Positions 8,770 to 17,109 of a stretch of DNA of 64,000 nucleotides are shown here, piece after piece. The position numbers and the translations under genes were made by a program. How positions within the stretch are numbered: position 1 is the first letter of the stretch; each line of letters opens with the position of its first letter. The notes beneath the pieces were generated by a model, which was not told the DNA's origin, ran no database searches, and was given only the letters and a program-made list of their open reading frames with translations. Origin of the DNA: Bacteroidota bacterium (GTDB lineage: Bacteria > Bacteroidota > Bacteroidia > Bacteroidales > FEN-979); assembly GCA_026391355.1 (NCBI GenBank), contig JAPLDH010000053.1, positions 1-64,000 of the forward strand, read 5' to 3'.

Positions 8770-10164
8770 ATGAAAAGTGGTCGGTCAATATTGCTGTTTT
8801 TTCCCTTTATTCTGGCATTTTCGTTTTCCGGTTTCGGGCAGGGTCCAAGGGTGCAGGAGAAGCCCAAGCCAACATCGAGGATACTATTTGTATTCGATGC
8901 TTCACAGAGCATGATTGGTAAATGGCAGAGCGATACTAAATTCAACATTGCAACCCGGCTTTTCTCATCCATCCTCGACAGCCTCAAAAACATGGAAAAC
9001 CTTGAGATAGGTTTACGTTTATACGGACATCAGCGGCTATACCCGCCGGGTGATTGTAAAGACACCAAACTGGAAGTCCCATTGGGGAAAAACAACATTG
9101 AACGGATCAAAAAAGTACTGAAATTCTTTGGTCCCAAAGGTATCACACCCATCGCCTATTCCTTGCTACAGGCAGGTAATGATTTCCCCCCATGTGATAA
9201 TTGCAGAAATATTATCATTTTGATCACCGATGGGCTGGAAGAATGTGATGGCGATCCATGCCTGGTTTCCCATGAACTACAGAAAAAGGGAATATTCCTG
9301 AAACCTTTTATCATTGGTATCGGTAAAAATTTTAAAGAATCATTTGATTGTGTGGGAACCTATTTTGATGCAACGAATGAGAAGGAATTCCGCTCAGCAT
9401 TGAATGTGGTCATTTCACAGGCGTTGAACCCGACATCCGTACAGGTTAATTTGTTGGACCAATATGGAAAACCTACGGAAACAAATGTTAACATGACTTT
9501 TTTTGATAATGTTTCGGGACATATGAAGTATAATTTTATTCATTCCATGAACAACAAGGGATTGCCGGATACACTCGAAATAGATCCATTACTTACCTAT
9601 GATATTGTTGTTTATACGATTCCGCCCGTAAGAAAAGATAGTATCACGATAACCCCGGGGAAGCACAATACCATTGGAATTGATGCTCCGCAAGGATACC
9701 TGGCATTTAAGTGTTCAGGAAACAGTACAATAAAATACCTTCCCTGCCTGATCCGGCGAAATGGAATGGGTGAAACCCTGAATGTTCAGCAATTCGACCT
9801 GGTAGAAAAGTACCTGGTAGGAAACTATTCGGTGGAGGTTCTCTGCCTGCCCCGCTTGGTTGTCAATGATGTGGAAATTGCACAAAGCCATACTACAACA
9901 GTGGAAATTCCCTTACCCGGCATAGCGGTTATCCAGAAATCGACCAATGGGTACGGGAGTCTCTACCTTGAGGAAAGGGGTAAACTGACCTGGTTGTATA
10001 ACTTGCGTGATACACCACAGCAACAGGAGACCATTTATTTGCAACCCGGCAAATACAAGGTGGTATTCAGATCAAAATATTCGAATAAGACATCATATAC
10101 AGTTGATAGATCATTTTCCGTCGAGTCTGGGCAGACAGTAAATGTAAAATTGTACAATAATTAA
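8770..10164 (+). CDS. Secreted von Willebrand factor type A domain protein
   Basis: The 464-aa product starts at ATG 8770, chosen because it directly begins a signal peptide (MKSGRS followed by a hydrophobic core ending GFGQ); an upstream in-frame ATG at 8740 would add ten hydrophilic residues. Residues about 40-225 form a VWA domain with a metal-ion-dependent adhesion site: the DxSxS loop is FDASQSM, and a later Asp lies in ILITDGLEECDGDPC. Several cysteines around CDNC and CDGDPC suggest disulphides. The C-terminal 230 residues look like beta-sandwich modules (CarboxypepD_reg-like) and lack a T9SS sorting domain. It is inferred to be a periplasmic or secreted metal-dependent binding protein. 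Its position between the transketolase halves has no obvious metabolic meaning and looks like an insertion. Confidence 0.85.
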   Translation: MKSGRSILLFFPFILAFSFSGFGQGPRVQEKPKPTSRILFVFDASQSMIGKWQSDTKFNIATRLFSSILDSLKNMENLEIGLRLYGHQRLYPPGDCKDTKLEVPLGKNNIERIKKVLKFFGPKGITPIAYSLLQAGNDFPPCDNCRNIIILITDGLEECDGDPCLVSHELQKKGIFLKPFIIGIGKNFKESFDCVGTYFDATNEKEFRSALNVVISQALNPTSVQVNLLDQYGKPTETNVNMTFFDNVSGHMKYNFIHSMNNKGLPDTLEIDPLLTYDIVVYTIPPVRKDSITITPGKHNTIGIDAPQGYLAFKCSGNSTIKYLPCLIRRNGMGETLNVQQFDLVEKYLVGNYSVEVLCLPRLVVNDVEIAQSHTTTVEIPLPGIAVIQKSTNGYGSLYLEERGKLTWLYNLRDTPQQQETIYLQPGKYKVVFRSKYSNKTSYTVDRSFSVESGQTVNVKLYNN

Positions 10165-10170
10165 GAAACT

Positions 10171-10212
10171 CAGCCCCCACCCCAGCCCTCCCCCATTTGG
10201 GGGAGGGGTTTA
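10171..10212. repeat. C-rich hairpin element (CTCA-CCCCC type)
   Basis: A C-rich arm (CAGCCCCCACCCCAGC) leads into a perfect 9-bp hairpin, CCCTCCCCC / GGGGGAGGG, with an ATTT loop (10186-10207). The reverse complement of the element at 29693-29737 has the same architecture. No U-run follows, so a simple terminator role is uncertain. It lies between the VWA gene and the second transketolase half. Confidence 0.7.
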
Positions 10213-10245
10213 ATCCAAGGTTAATAGCGGGGATAATTGCAATTT

Positions 10246-11205
10246 ATGAATATGAAAGAATATATCAATACCGGTTCAAAGGATACGCGTTCAGGATTTG
10301 GCGAGGCTTTGCTTGAACTTGGCAAACAAGATGACAGGGTAGTTGCCCTTTGCGCAGATCTGACCGGTTCATTGAAAATGGATGACTTTGCAAATGCCTT
10401 CCCGGAGCGGTTCTTTGAAGTCGGAATTGCCGAGGCCAACATGATATGCATTGCAGCAGGATTGACCATTGGCGGTAAAATACCCTTTGCAGGGTCGTTC
10501 GCAAATTTTGTCACCGGGCGGGTGTATGATCAGATCCGTCAATGCATCGCTTATAGTGATAAAAATGTAAAAATCTGTGCATCCCATGCCGGGATTACCC
10601 TCGGGGAGGACGGGGCAACTCACCAGATCATGGAGGATATCGGGTTGATGAAGATGTTGCCCAACATGATCGTTGTCAATCCCTGTGATTTTAACCAGAC
10701 AAAGGCTGCTACTTTTGCCGTTGCCAAACACCGGGGACCCGTATATCTTCGTTTTGGCCGGCCGAAAGTTCCGAATTTTACGCAACCCGACATGCCCTTT
10801 GAGATCGGGAAAGCAATCCTGATGAACGAAGGCGCCGATGTTACCATTGCAGCAACCGGCCACATGGTGTGGCATGCCCTTGAAGCAACCCGGATGCTTG
10901 AAGCGAAAGGGATCAGTGCAGAAGTACTGGATATCCATACCATCAAACCCCTTGACAAAGAAGCCATTCTGAATTCCATAAAAAAAACCGGTTGCATTGT
11001 CACTGCAGAAGAGCACATGATGAATGGCGGATTGGGCGACAGCATAGCCCAGTTGCTTTGCCGTGAATTCCCTGCTCCGCTGGAAATGGTAGCAGTAGAT
11101 GACAGGTTCGGGGAAAGCGGCCAACCGGATGAACTCTTAAAGAAATTCGGCCTTGATGCCGGCCATATCCTTGCTATGGCGGTGAAGGTTGTTGCAAGGA
11201 AATAG
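10246..11205 (+). CDS. Transketolase, C-terminal (pyrimidine-binding) subunit
   Basis: The 319-aa protein is the second half of transketolase, carrying the pyrimidine-binding domain and the C-terminal domain. Recognisable segments are the N-terminal KDTRSGFGEAL, FFEVGIAEANM with the glutamate that activates thiamine diphosphate, GEDGATHQIMEDI with substrate-binding histidine, and VAVDDRFGESGQPDEL near the end. It pairs with the N-terminal subunit at 7819-8664. ATG 10246 or 10252 is preferred over the upstream TTG at 10237, since the family starts MK-x-Y/F shortly before KDTRSGFG. The following gene begins about 60 nt downstream. Confidence 0.94.
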   Translation: MNMKEYINTGSKDTRSGFGEALLELGKQDDRVVALCADLTGSLKMDDFANAFPERFFEVGIAEANMICIAAGLTIGGKIPFAGSFANFVTGRVYDQIRQCIAYSDKNVKICASHAGITLGEDGATHQIMEDIGLMKMLPNMIVVNPCDFNQTKAATFAVAKHRGPVYLRFGRPKVPNFTQPDMPFEIGKAILMNEGADVTIAATGHMVWHALEATRMLEAKGISAEVLDIHTIKPLDKEAILNSIKKTGCIVTAEEHMMNGGLGDSIAQLLCREFPAPLEMVAVDDRFGESGQPDELLKKFGLDAGHILAMAVKVVARK

Positions 11206-11263
11206 AGATGAAACTAACCTTTGTGAAATGTTTATTAGTTTGTTTGATCTAACCGATGAAAAT

Positions 11264-13699
11264 ATGAAGAACATACTTAAATCATTAATTTGCATTGTCC
11301 AAATTGCCCCATTTTTTATTTTTAATGCGGCTTTTTCTCAGAATAATACCATAACTGCTACTGCTTTTCAAAACCTGGCAATAGATTCTTCAGGCAGGGT
11401 AATTGATATTACCTTTAATCAGAATGTGGCACTTACTATCCCCTGGGATCGTTTCCGTTTTACAATTAATAACGTCCAACCCTTATCACGTGATGGAGGT
11501 GCATTTCTGGGTGATTTAAATAGCGATAGTGTTCCTGACCTGATCATTGCCGGTTTTAATGGAAATATTCATTTTTACCCTGGTATCAAAGGGAAGTATA
11601 ATCAATTTGGAAATGGTTCTCTTTTGAAATTTTTGTATGATAATCCTGAAGACGATCCTTATAGTGGTCCTTGGGGTGGTTATTGGATTCAAGGTGACAT
11701 TGCTGACTTAGATGGTGATGGAGAAAATGAAGCCATTTTAGGAGGTAAACTTTTTAAAAATACCGGAACTCCATCAGAACCAATATTGAAGCTTGGATAT
11801 ACCTTCAACTCACATATAGATCCGGCTGCATCAATAGGTGATTTGAATGGTGATGGTAAGCCCGATGTTGTTATCTCCTTTAGCTACAATATAGGCACCT
11901 ATATTTATTGGAACAATTCTTCTCCCGGAACATTCAATTTTACACAAGAATTGTTAACAACCTGGCCTAATTACTCAGCAAATAACAATCACGTATCACT
12001 TGCGGATTTAAATGGCGATGGACTTCTTGATCTTGCCGGACCTGCCGGTATTTATTTTAATACAGGAACATCTCAGGTTCCTCACTTTGATTTTACTAAT
12101 CCATCGCCCTGGAATAAATCCGGTGGACCATCATGGGGAGCCGGTAGTGATCAACCACCCCATATTTATCTTAAAGATGTCAATAATGACGGACTAATCG
12201 ATGCCTATGTGTCAAACCTTTCCAATCCTTTGTGGCAGGTTCTTTATTACAGGAATATTGGAACTTCGTCGTCACATCGGTTCGAATACGTTGGGCCGGT
12301 GGTTGTTAAAAATACACCATTGAATTTATATTATCGGGGCGAAGATGGAGCCAGTTTTAGCGGGAAACGTGGATTTGTTGCGACTGCAGATATTGATAAC
12401 AATGGCTATGAGGATATATTATTGTCAACAGACGGTGGTGAATCTTTCGGATCCCCTACAATACTATGGAATTTTTCTGATTCTGAAGAGTTGACACAAC
12501 AAACCCTGACGTATCAGGATTTATACACTTATGCTTCATTGGATAAAGTAACTTCAATAGACAATTTCTCCAGATCCGAATACGATTTTTTGTTCTACCC
12601 GGCAAATTTATTTGCTGCTTGGAGCGATTTTACAAAAGACGGTCTTCCTGATATCATCCAGTGTGATCAATTTATGGATGGTTTCTATCTTTCTCTCATT
12701 ACCAGGAACGGGTATTGGCCATTTGAGGAAGGAAATCGTACATCAATTACTTCCCAACCATCAGGTGTTCAGGCAACTGCTATGGGTACCGTGGTAATTG
12801 ACATAGACCGGGATGGTCACAAAGATATTGTTGGAGGCTCGGAAGATGGCAGATTATTATTTTATCGAAATCTGGCCACCGATGGTACTCTTTCACTTGC
12901 TGACCCTGTTTTTCTGTGCGATTCAGCCAATAATCCCATTGTAACAGGCACTCAATCTTGGCCTGCAGCAATTGATCTTGATGGAGATGGAGATTTGGAT
13001 TTTTTAGTTGCTACCGAGAACGGGGTGATTTATAGGGTATTATGTGGATCCCCTGGAAACTCCAATGGTTATAAAATTGATGGATTACTTGGCTCTCTGG
13101 AGCAGAATCCTGTTAATGTCACTCATACAGTTGGAGGTGGTACTATTACACCGTCAATCACAACCATCGATATTGATAAAGATGGCCTTCAGGATATCGT
13201 AATGGCTGATGTTCAAGGTTATGTTTGGCTTTTGCATAATATCGGGACGGTGACAGAAGCCCGCTTTAGTTTAAAACCTCTGATAATTTCAAAAACAAAT
13301 TCTACGGATATTGAAAGAATTGATAACAGACATTTTCGCCTTTATTTTAGTTTACCCACGATTGTCAATGAAACCAAGATATATTATTATGATATACGTG
13401 TTAATAATGCGTTGATTTCAGGCGAAGTAGTAATCACTCAAGGTGAAAGCGGAATTGAAGAAGGACAAACCGAACAACTTTCGGTTTATCCTAATCCGGT
13501 GGTAGATAAAGTCTTTATTAAAGCGGCATGGATTATTTCTGAAGTCAGTGTCTGGGATGTATTTGGAAAATGCCTGATCAGAAAACCTGTCAATATGAAA
13601 TCCAGTTCGATTGACCTTTCTTCTCTCGTTCCGGGAATTTATATTCTCAACATACAAAAAGATAAGAAACAAATTAACAGGAAGATTGTCATTCGATAA
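11264..13699 (+). CDS. VCBS/FG-GAP repeat protein with T9SS C-terminal sorting domain
   Basis: The ATG at 11264 (MKNILK) is chosen because it opens a signal peptide ending AFSQ; the upstream in-frame start at 11189 overlaps the transketolase gene. The 811-aa product carries about ten calcium-binding-like loops of the form DxDxDGxxD, for example DLDGDGENEAIL, DLNGDGKPDVVI and DIDKDGLQDIVMA, spaced through residues 70-690. This matches FG-GAP/VCBS beta-propeller repeats. The last about 75 residues form a type A T9SS sorting domain (SVYPNPVVDKV ... VPGIYILNI ... KIVIR). It is therefore inferred to be exported across the outer membrane and attached or released. No catalytic domain was recognised. 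Confidence 0.9.
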   Translation: MKNILKSLICIVQIAPFFIFNAAFSQNNTITATAFQNLAIDSSGRVIDITFNQNVALTIPWDRFRFTINNVQPLSRDGGAFLGDLNSDSVPDLIIAGFNGNIHFYPGIKGKYNQFGNGSLLKFLYDNPEDDPYSGPWGGYWIQGDIADLDGDGENEAILGGKLFKNTGTPSEPILKLGYTFNSHIDPAASIGDLNGDGKPDVVISFSYNIGTYIYWNNSSPGTFNFTQELLTTWPNYSANNNHVSLADLNGDGLLDLAGPAGIYFNTGTSQVPHFDFTNPSPWNKSGGPSWGAGSDQPPHIYLKDVNNDGLIDAYVSNLSNPLWQVLYYRNIGTSSSHRFEYVGPVVVKNTPLNLYYRGEDGASFSGKRGFVATADIDNNGYEDILLSTDGGESFGSPTILWNFSDSEELTQQTLTYQDLYTYASLDKVTSIDNFSRSEYDFLFYPANLFAAWSDFTKDGLPDIIQCDQFMDGFYLSLITRNGYWPFEEGNRTSITSQPSGVQATAMGTVVIDIDRDGHKDIVGGSEDGRLLFYRNLATDGTLSLADPVFLCDSANNPIVTGTQSWPAAIDLDGDGDLDFLVATENGVIYRVLCGSPGNSNGYKIDGLLGSLEQNPVNVTHTVGGGTITPSITTIDIDKDGLQDIVMADVQGYVWLLHNIGTVTEARFSLKPLIISKTNSTDIERIDNRHFRLYFSLPTIVNETKIYYYDIRVNNALISGEVVITQGESGIEEGQTEQLSVYPNPVVDKVFIKAAWIISEVSVWDVFGKCLIRKPVNMKSSSIDLSSLVPGIYILNIQKDKKQINRKIVIR

Positions 13700-13982
13700 A
13701 ATGTAACTATTCACCCTATATAATACATTGATTAACAAATAAATAAATTTACCGAGAAGAGCATAACGAAAAATCACAAAGAGCACAAAGCGTTGTTCCT
13801 CAGCATAATAACGGGTGACTTACACTTTGTGCCCATAGTGCATTCTTCGTTTCCATTGTGGTTAAAATATTAAAATTCAATTGATTAATTATTTCTGTAA
13901 GAGGGTGAGTAGTTACAATTTCTGGAATTGATTGCTGTGGGGCCAAAGTTTTAGAAAAAAGTAGGTGGCATGCGATGGTTCC

Positions 13983-14020
13983 TTCGACGGCTTGGTCGAA
14001 AAAGGGAGTCAAAAACTCCC
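13983..14020. promoter_or_regulatory. Two tandem inverted repeats upstream of the MNT/HEPN operon
   Basis: The first is TTCGAC-N6-GTCGAA (13983-14000). The second is GGGAGT-CAAAA-ACTCCC (14004-14020). They end 22 nt before the -7 box at 14043, so they could be operator sites for autoregulation of the toxin-antitoxin-like pair or transcript hairpins. Only the symmetry is observed. Confidence 0.45.
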
Positions 14021-14042
14021 TGAATAAGTATAGTATTTTTCT

Positions 14043-14050
14043 TATCTTTG
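14043..14050 (+). promoter_or_regulatory. Candidate -7 box of the MNT/HEPN operon
   Basis: TATCTTTG is an exact TAnnTTTG match that ends only 4 nt before the ATG at 14055. With the usual spacing from box to start site, the transcript would be leaderless or almost so. No clear TTTG -33 element is seen. Confidence 0.5.
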
Positions 14051-14054
14051 CTTA

Positions 14055-14372
14055 ATGAATAACCGACAAGAAATAGTATTAGCGATGATTAAGAAGCAGG
14101 TTCAGAAAATTGACCCCCTTGCAGATATTATTCTTTATGGTTCAAGAGCGAGAGGAGATGCCAGGCCTGATTCTGATTGGGACATCCTGATCCTGGTAAA
14201 TACAACTGCGGATATAGAGACGGAAAAAGTATTCAGGCATAAGCTATTTGATGTTGAACTTGATCTGGGAGAAGCGGTTTCCACTTATGTTTACAACAAG
14301 CAGGAATGGAATTCTAAATACTGGATGACACCTCTGTACAAGAATATTTCTAAAGAAGGTATTGTGATCTAA
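14055..14372 (+). CDS. MNT-type minimal nucleotidyltransferase (putative HEPN antitoxin)
   Basis: The 105-aa protein carries the polymerase-beta-like nucleotidyltransferase signature: YGSRARGDARPDSDWD (GSxRxGxxxxxSDxD) near residues 28-43 and a third acidic residue in DVELDLGE. In studied MntA/HepT pairs such proteins neutralise the HEPN partner by adding AMP or by binding. The stop is 2 nt before the HEPN start, so the two are translationally linked. The catalytic residues look intact. A diverged copy of its last 22 codons survives at 25564-25635 on the far side of the restriction island. Confidence 0.85.
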   Translation: MNNRQEIVLAMIKKQVQKIDPLADIILYGSRARGDARPDSDWDILILVNTTADIETEKVFRHKLFDVELDLGEAVSTYVYNKQEWNSKYWMTPLYKNISKEGIVI

Positions 14373-14374
14373 AA

Positions 14375-14764
14375 ATGCCATACTCCAGGGAAGATTATAT
14401 TGCATATCGGGTTGAAAGAGCATGGAAGACTTTCAGCGACGCCAAAGCTCTTGCGGATGTCCAGAGTTGGAATTCGTCTGTCAACCGGTTGTATTATGCA
14501 AGTTTCTATGCTGTTCTTGCGTTATTTGCAAAGCATGATATAAATAGCCATTCCCATACTGGGGTAAAAACTCAACTTTCACTTCAGTTTATCAAAACAG
14601 GTAGGCTTGACAAAAGGCATGGAATGCTATATTCTGACTTGTTTGACTATAGGCAAAAAGGAGATTACGGGGATTTTTTTGATTTCGATGAGAAAACCGT
14701 AATTGTTTTAATTCCGCAGGTTGAGCAATTTATCAGGGCTATTGAAGATCTGCTCGTAACATAA
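14375..14764 (+). CDS. HEPN-domain protein (putative RNase toxin partner of MNT)
   Basis: The 129-aa all-helical protein resembles the HEPN family PF05168: a conserved NRLYYASFYAVLALF helix in the middle, an LHSH-type turn, and a C-terminal DYRQKGDYGDFF segment. The canonical RNase motif R-x4-6-H is not evident; the nearest equivalent is RQKGDY, which many members of this subfamily share, so RNase activity is uncertain. It lies immediately downstream of the nucleotidyltransferase and forms the standard MNT/HEPN module. A role in toxin-antitoxin or abortive infection is inferred from that pairing. Confidence 0.82.
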   Translation: MPYSREDYIAYRVERAWKTFSDAKALADVQSWNSSVNRLYYASFYAVLALFAKHDINSHSHTGVKTQLSLQFIKTGRLDKRHGMLYSDLFDYRQKGDYGDFFDFDEKTVIVLIPQVEQFIRAIEDLLVT

Positions 14765-15165
14765 TCTACCGCGATAGCCGCTGGTACCACTTTAATTTAT
14801 TCAACCACTTCATAGAAATCGCACAAGCAACCAAATTATTTGGATACTTGTACATTGTTTTGGCCTCATACTTTTAATAGTAAAAATCCTGTTATTATCC
14901 GACAATAGTAAATCAAAATGTTTAAATTTATCCCGTTTGCATAAAACCCCATTTAACTAGAATATTTTGGAATAATATCCAGTTTGTTTCGATATATTTG
15001 TAATTGAACTGAAAAATCAGAATGAAAGGAGGTCTTCACGAAAGATTCCGTGAGAATGCATTTGTGAAATACCCCTGCGTGACTTGGCTAGTTTGCATCA
15101 GATAAAGGACAAATCGTTATAAAAATAATAGAAAAAATGGTATTTAAACCTCACAAACCAACATA
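14765..15165 (+). other. Intergenic region and leader of the GH71/99-like gene
   Basis: No gene is supported here. Around 14793-14815 the sequence TTTATTCAACCA-TTC is shared with 25701-25721, flanking the deleted second MNT/HEPN copy. An exact TAnnTTTG box, TATATTTG, lies at 14993-15000, with TTTG at 14966-14969 at a slightly long -33 distance. This implies a leader of about 160 nt. That leader holds a small stem (TCACG/CGTGA, about 15035-15053) and an open 27-codon frame from an ATG at 15021; neither is assigned a function. Confidence 0.4.
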
Positions 15166-16722
15166 ATGAAAACTATTTTTATTTTTTTCGCATTATTACC
15201 ATTTTTTTCATTTGGTGAATGTGGGGATCATTCGAAAGGTATTCTCAAAGGGGAAGTAAATCGTGACAGAGTGGCTGTAAATTCGCTACCAAAAAAAGTA
15301 TTAATGCACTATATGTTATGGTATGGCGATTCATTATCCACCGGAAATGATTCTTTACGTCATTGGAATTACGGTTATTGTTATACCCCTCTTATTGGAC
15401 GATACAATTCAAAAAGCTGGTCATTGCTTAACTATCATGTTTTATTGTCCTATTCCTGTGGAATTGACGGAATTGTTGCAAATGTCCTGGATGCATATGA
15501 TTCACTCTGTTTTATGAAATTATTAAATGCTATCCGGAATATTCGAAACCTTGACCCCATTCATTTTAATTACTCCTTTGCCATTAGTTATGACGATCAG
15601 AGATATGGGGCAAATGATACAATAAAACTTCAACACGATTTGATCTTTTTAAGAGATTCGGTATTCCCTTTTTATAATAATTACCTGACAGTAAATGACA
15701 CACAGGCTGTTTTCGTTTTTGATTATCCTGGTCATTTATCAGCCCGGCAGTACAAGGCAGCGCTGAAGTACATTATTCCGGGTAAAACGCCAAAACTGTG
15801 TTGGAATGAATCGGAGGATGAAGTAATGGGTTCCGTTGATATTTGCTATCCATGGGTTCAGCCTTATGACCAAAAATGGGATACTGTTAATGGAAGAGAA
15901 TGGGGTAAGAGATATGTGGAAGATTTTTTCTGGAGAATAAATAATATCCCAGGTCAGTATAACAGTTCACTTTTATTAGGCTGCTCGGGAGTGTGGCCAG
16001 GGTTTAACGATAGCTGTAATACGGAATGAGGAAGTAATAAATGGATGGACAGACGAAATGGAATAGTTTATGATTCAACCTGGATATTAACAAAAAATTA
16101 TAACTATCCATTACCTTTAAAATGGGTTTATATTATCACTTTTAACGATTTTAATGAAGGCACGGAGATGGAGCCAACCATTGAGTATGGATATCAATAT
16201 CTTGATTCAACTATACAAAAAGTTAATCAATTCAAACCCGATACTATCAAGTTGAATGTTAATCGATATACTGCTGCCAAACAACTTTACGATGCCGGAA
16301 ATTTAATTGAACGTCACCAGCGGGATTCGATACTTTGTTATCCTTGCTATGAGGAAGCAATCAGAGCATATATAATCAATGATTTTTCAGGATCTATGGG
16401 ATGGTCTAATAATATTATAGAAAATAATTGCAATTGTCCTGATAATATTCGTGATGTTAATGATATAACCAGCTCAATAGAAGTATTTCCAAATCCAACC
16501 GATAAACGAATAACCGTTAAGATAAATAATAATGAGATAAATGAGATATTTTATTCATTATTGATAGATACAGATGGGAAAACAATTCAAAAATTGAAAC
16601 TCAATAAATATAACCAAACCTATGAATATCATTTAGATATTAAGGGGCTACCCGTTGGAGTATATTATATAAGCATCATTGATGGAAAATATAAAGGCCT
16701 CAAAAAAGTGATAATAAAATAA
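15166..16722 (+). pseudogene. GH71/99-like secreted glycosidase with T9SS domain, interrupted by one in-frame TGA
   Basis: A 518-codon frame runs from ATG 15166 to 16722 but contains a TGA at 16027-16029. Both sides are in the same frame and read sensibly across the stop (NTE-stop-GSNKWMDRRNG), so a TGG-to-TGA change is the simplest explanation. The N-terminus is a signal peptide. The body resembles GH71/GH99-like (endo-mannanase/mannosidase type) domains: a VLMHYMLWYGD opening, YSFAISYDDQRYG in the middle and ITFNDFNEGTEMEP near the end of the domain. The final about 75 residues form a T9SS sorting domain (EVFPNPTDKRITVKI ... GVYYISII). Alternatives are a sequencing error or a truly truncated 287-aa protein, which would lose the sorting signal. 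Confidence 0.75.
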
Positions 16723-16784
16723 ACTTACAGAAAATATTTTATGGTTGAAGAAGAAATGGCAAAAATCCAATATTCGTTGCAATA

Positions 16785-17011
16785 ATGACCTTATCCATTT
16801 ATGGAGAAGAAATTTATCGTATCGGCTTTGGTGAAGCAGTGGATCGTGACCTGCTCTCTGATTACAAAGTTTTGATTCTCACGCTTAGCGACAATGATGT
16901 CCCGCCGGCAATTTAAAAGATGATTGCCAACCAGGACAATGAGATCAATTCCGATGATGCTTCCAAACTGATTGGCTGTATTAATGCACTTTCCAAACAG
17001 ATCCTGGTATT
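16785..17011 (+). pseudogene. Fragment of a restriction-type DEAD/DEAH helicase
   Basis: The frame reads IYGEEIYRIGFGEAVDRDLL, then SDYKVLILTLSDNDVPPAI, a TAA at 16914-16916, and then KMIANQDNEINSDDASKLIG and CINALSKQIL. This corresponds to the segment just after the ATP-hydrolysis motifs (TATPxxYGEExYxxxFGEAV) in large predicted restriction helicases of type III/ISP kind. Both ends are missing and one stop interrupts it. It fills most of the 390-nt gap between the GH71/99-like gene and hsdR and records an earlier restriction system at this locus. Confidence 0.65.
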
Positions 17012-17109
17012 GTTATATTTTCCAAGGCTTTACCATGTTCAATCCCGATTTTTTGCATGGCATTCTGTTTCATTTGTTCAGGTATTCGCTTGCCAAAATT
17101 AATAACAGA

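Larger units (their letters stand above)
13700..14054. other. Intergenic region before the MNT/HEPN pair
   Basis: This stretch has no credible gene. It contains an 8-bp inverted repeat (GCACAAAG 13783-13790 and CTTTGTGC 13825-13832) with a 34-nt loop, inside words of the 'cacaaagagcacaaag / tttgtgcc' kind also seen at 8736-8751. Two short hairpins and a promoter box for the downstream pair follow and are listed separately. Confidence 0.6.

Noticed and set aside
10186-10207. Strong hairpin as an intrinsic terminator
   Set aside because: It is not followed by a T-run on either strand and shares its layout with a dispersed element, so it is listed as a repeat.
10369-11124. A 251-codon minus-strand frame opposite the transketolase C-terminal gene
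   Set aside because: The plus-strand product is an unmistakable transketolase half; the antisense frame shows no known motif and has shadow-type composition.
15021-15104. A 27-codon open frame in the leader of the GH71/99-like gene
   Set aside because: No homologue or conserved feature was recognised and AT-rich leaders give such frames by chance.
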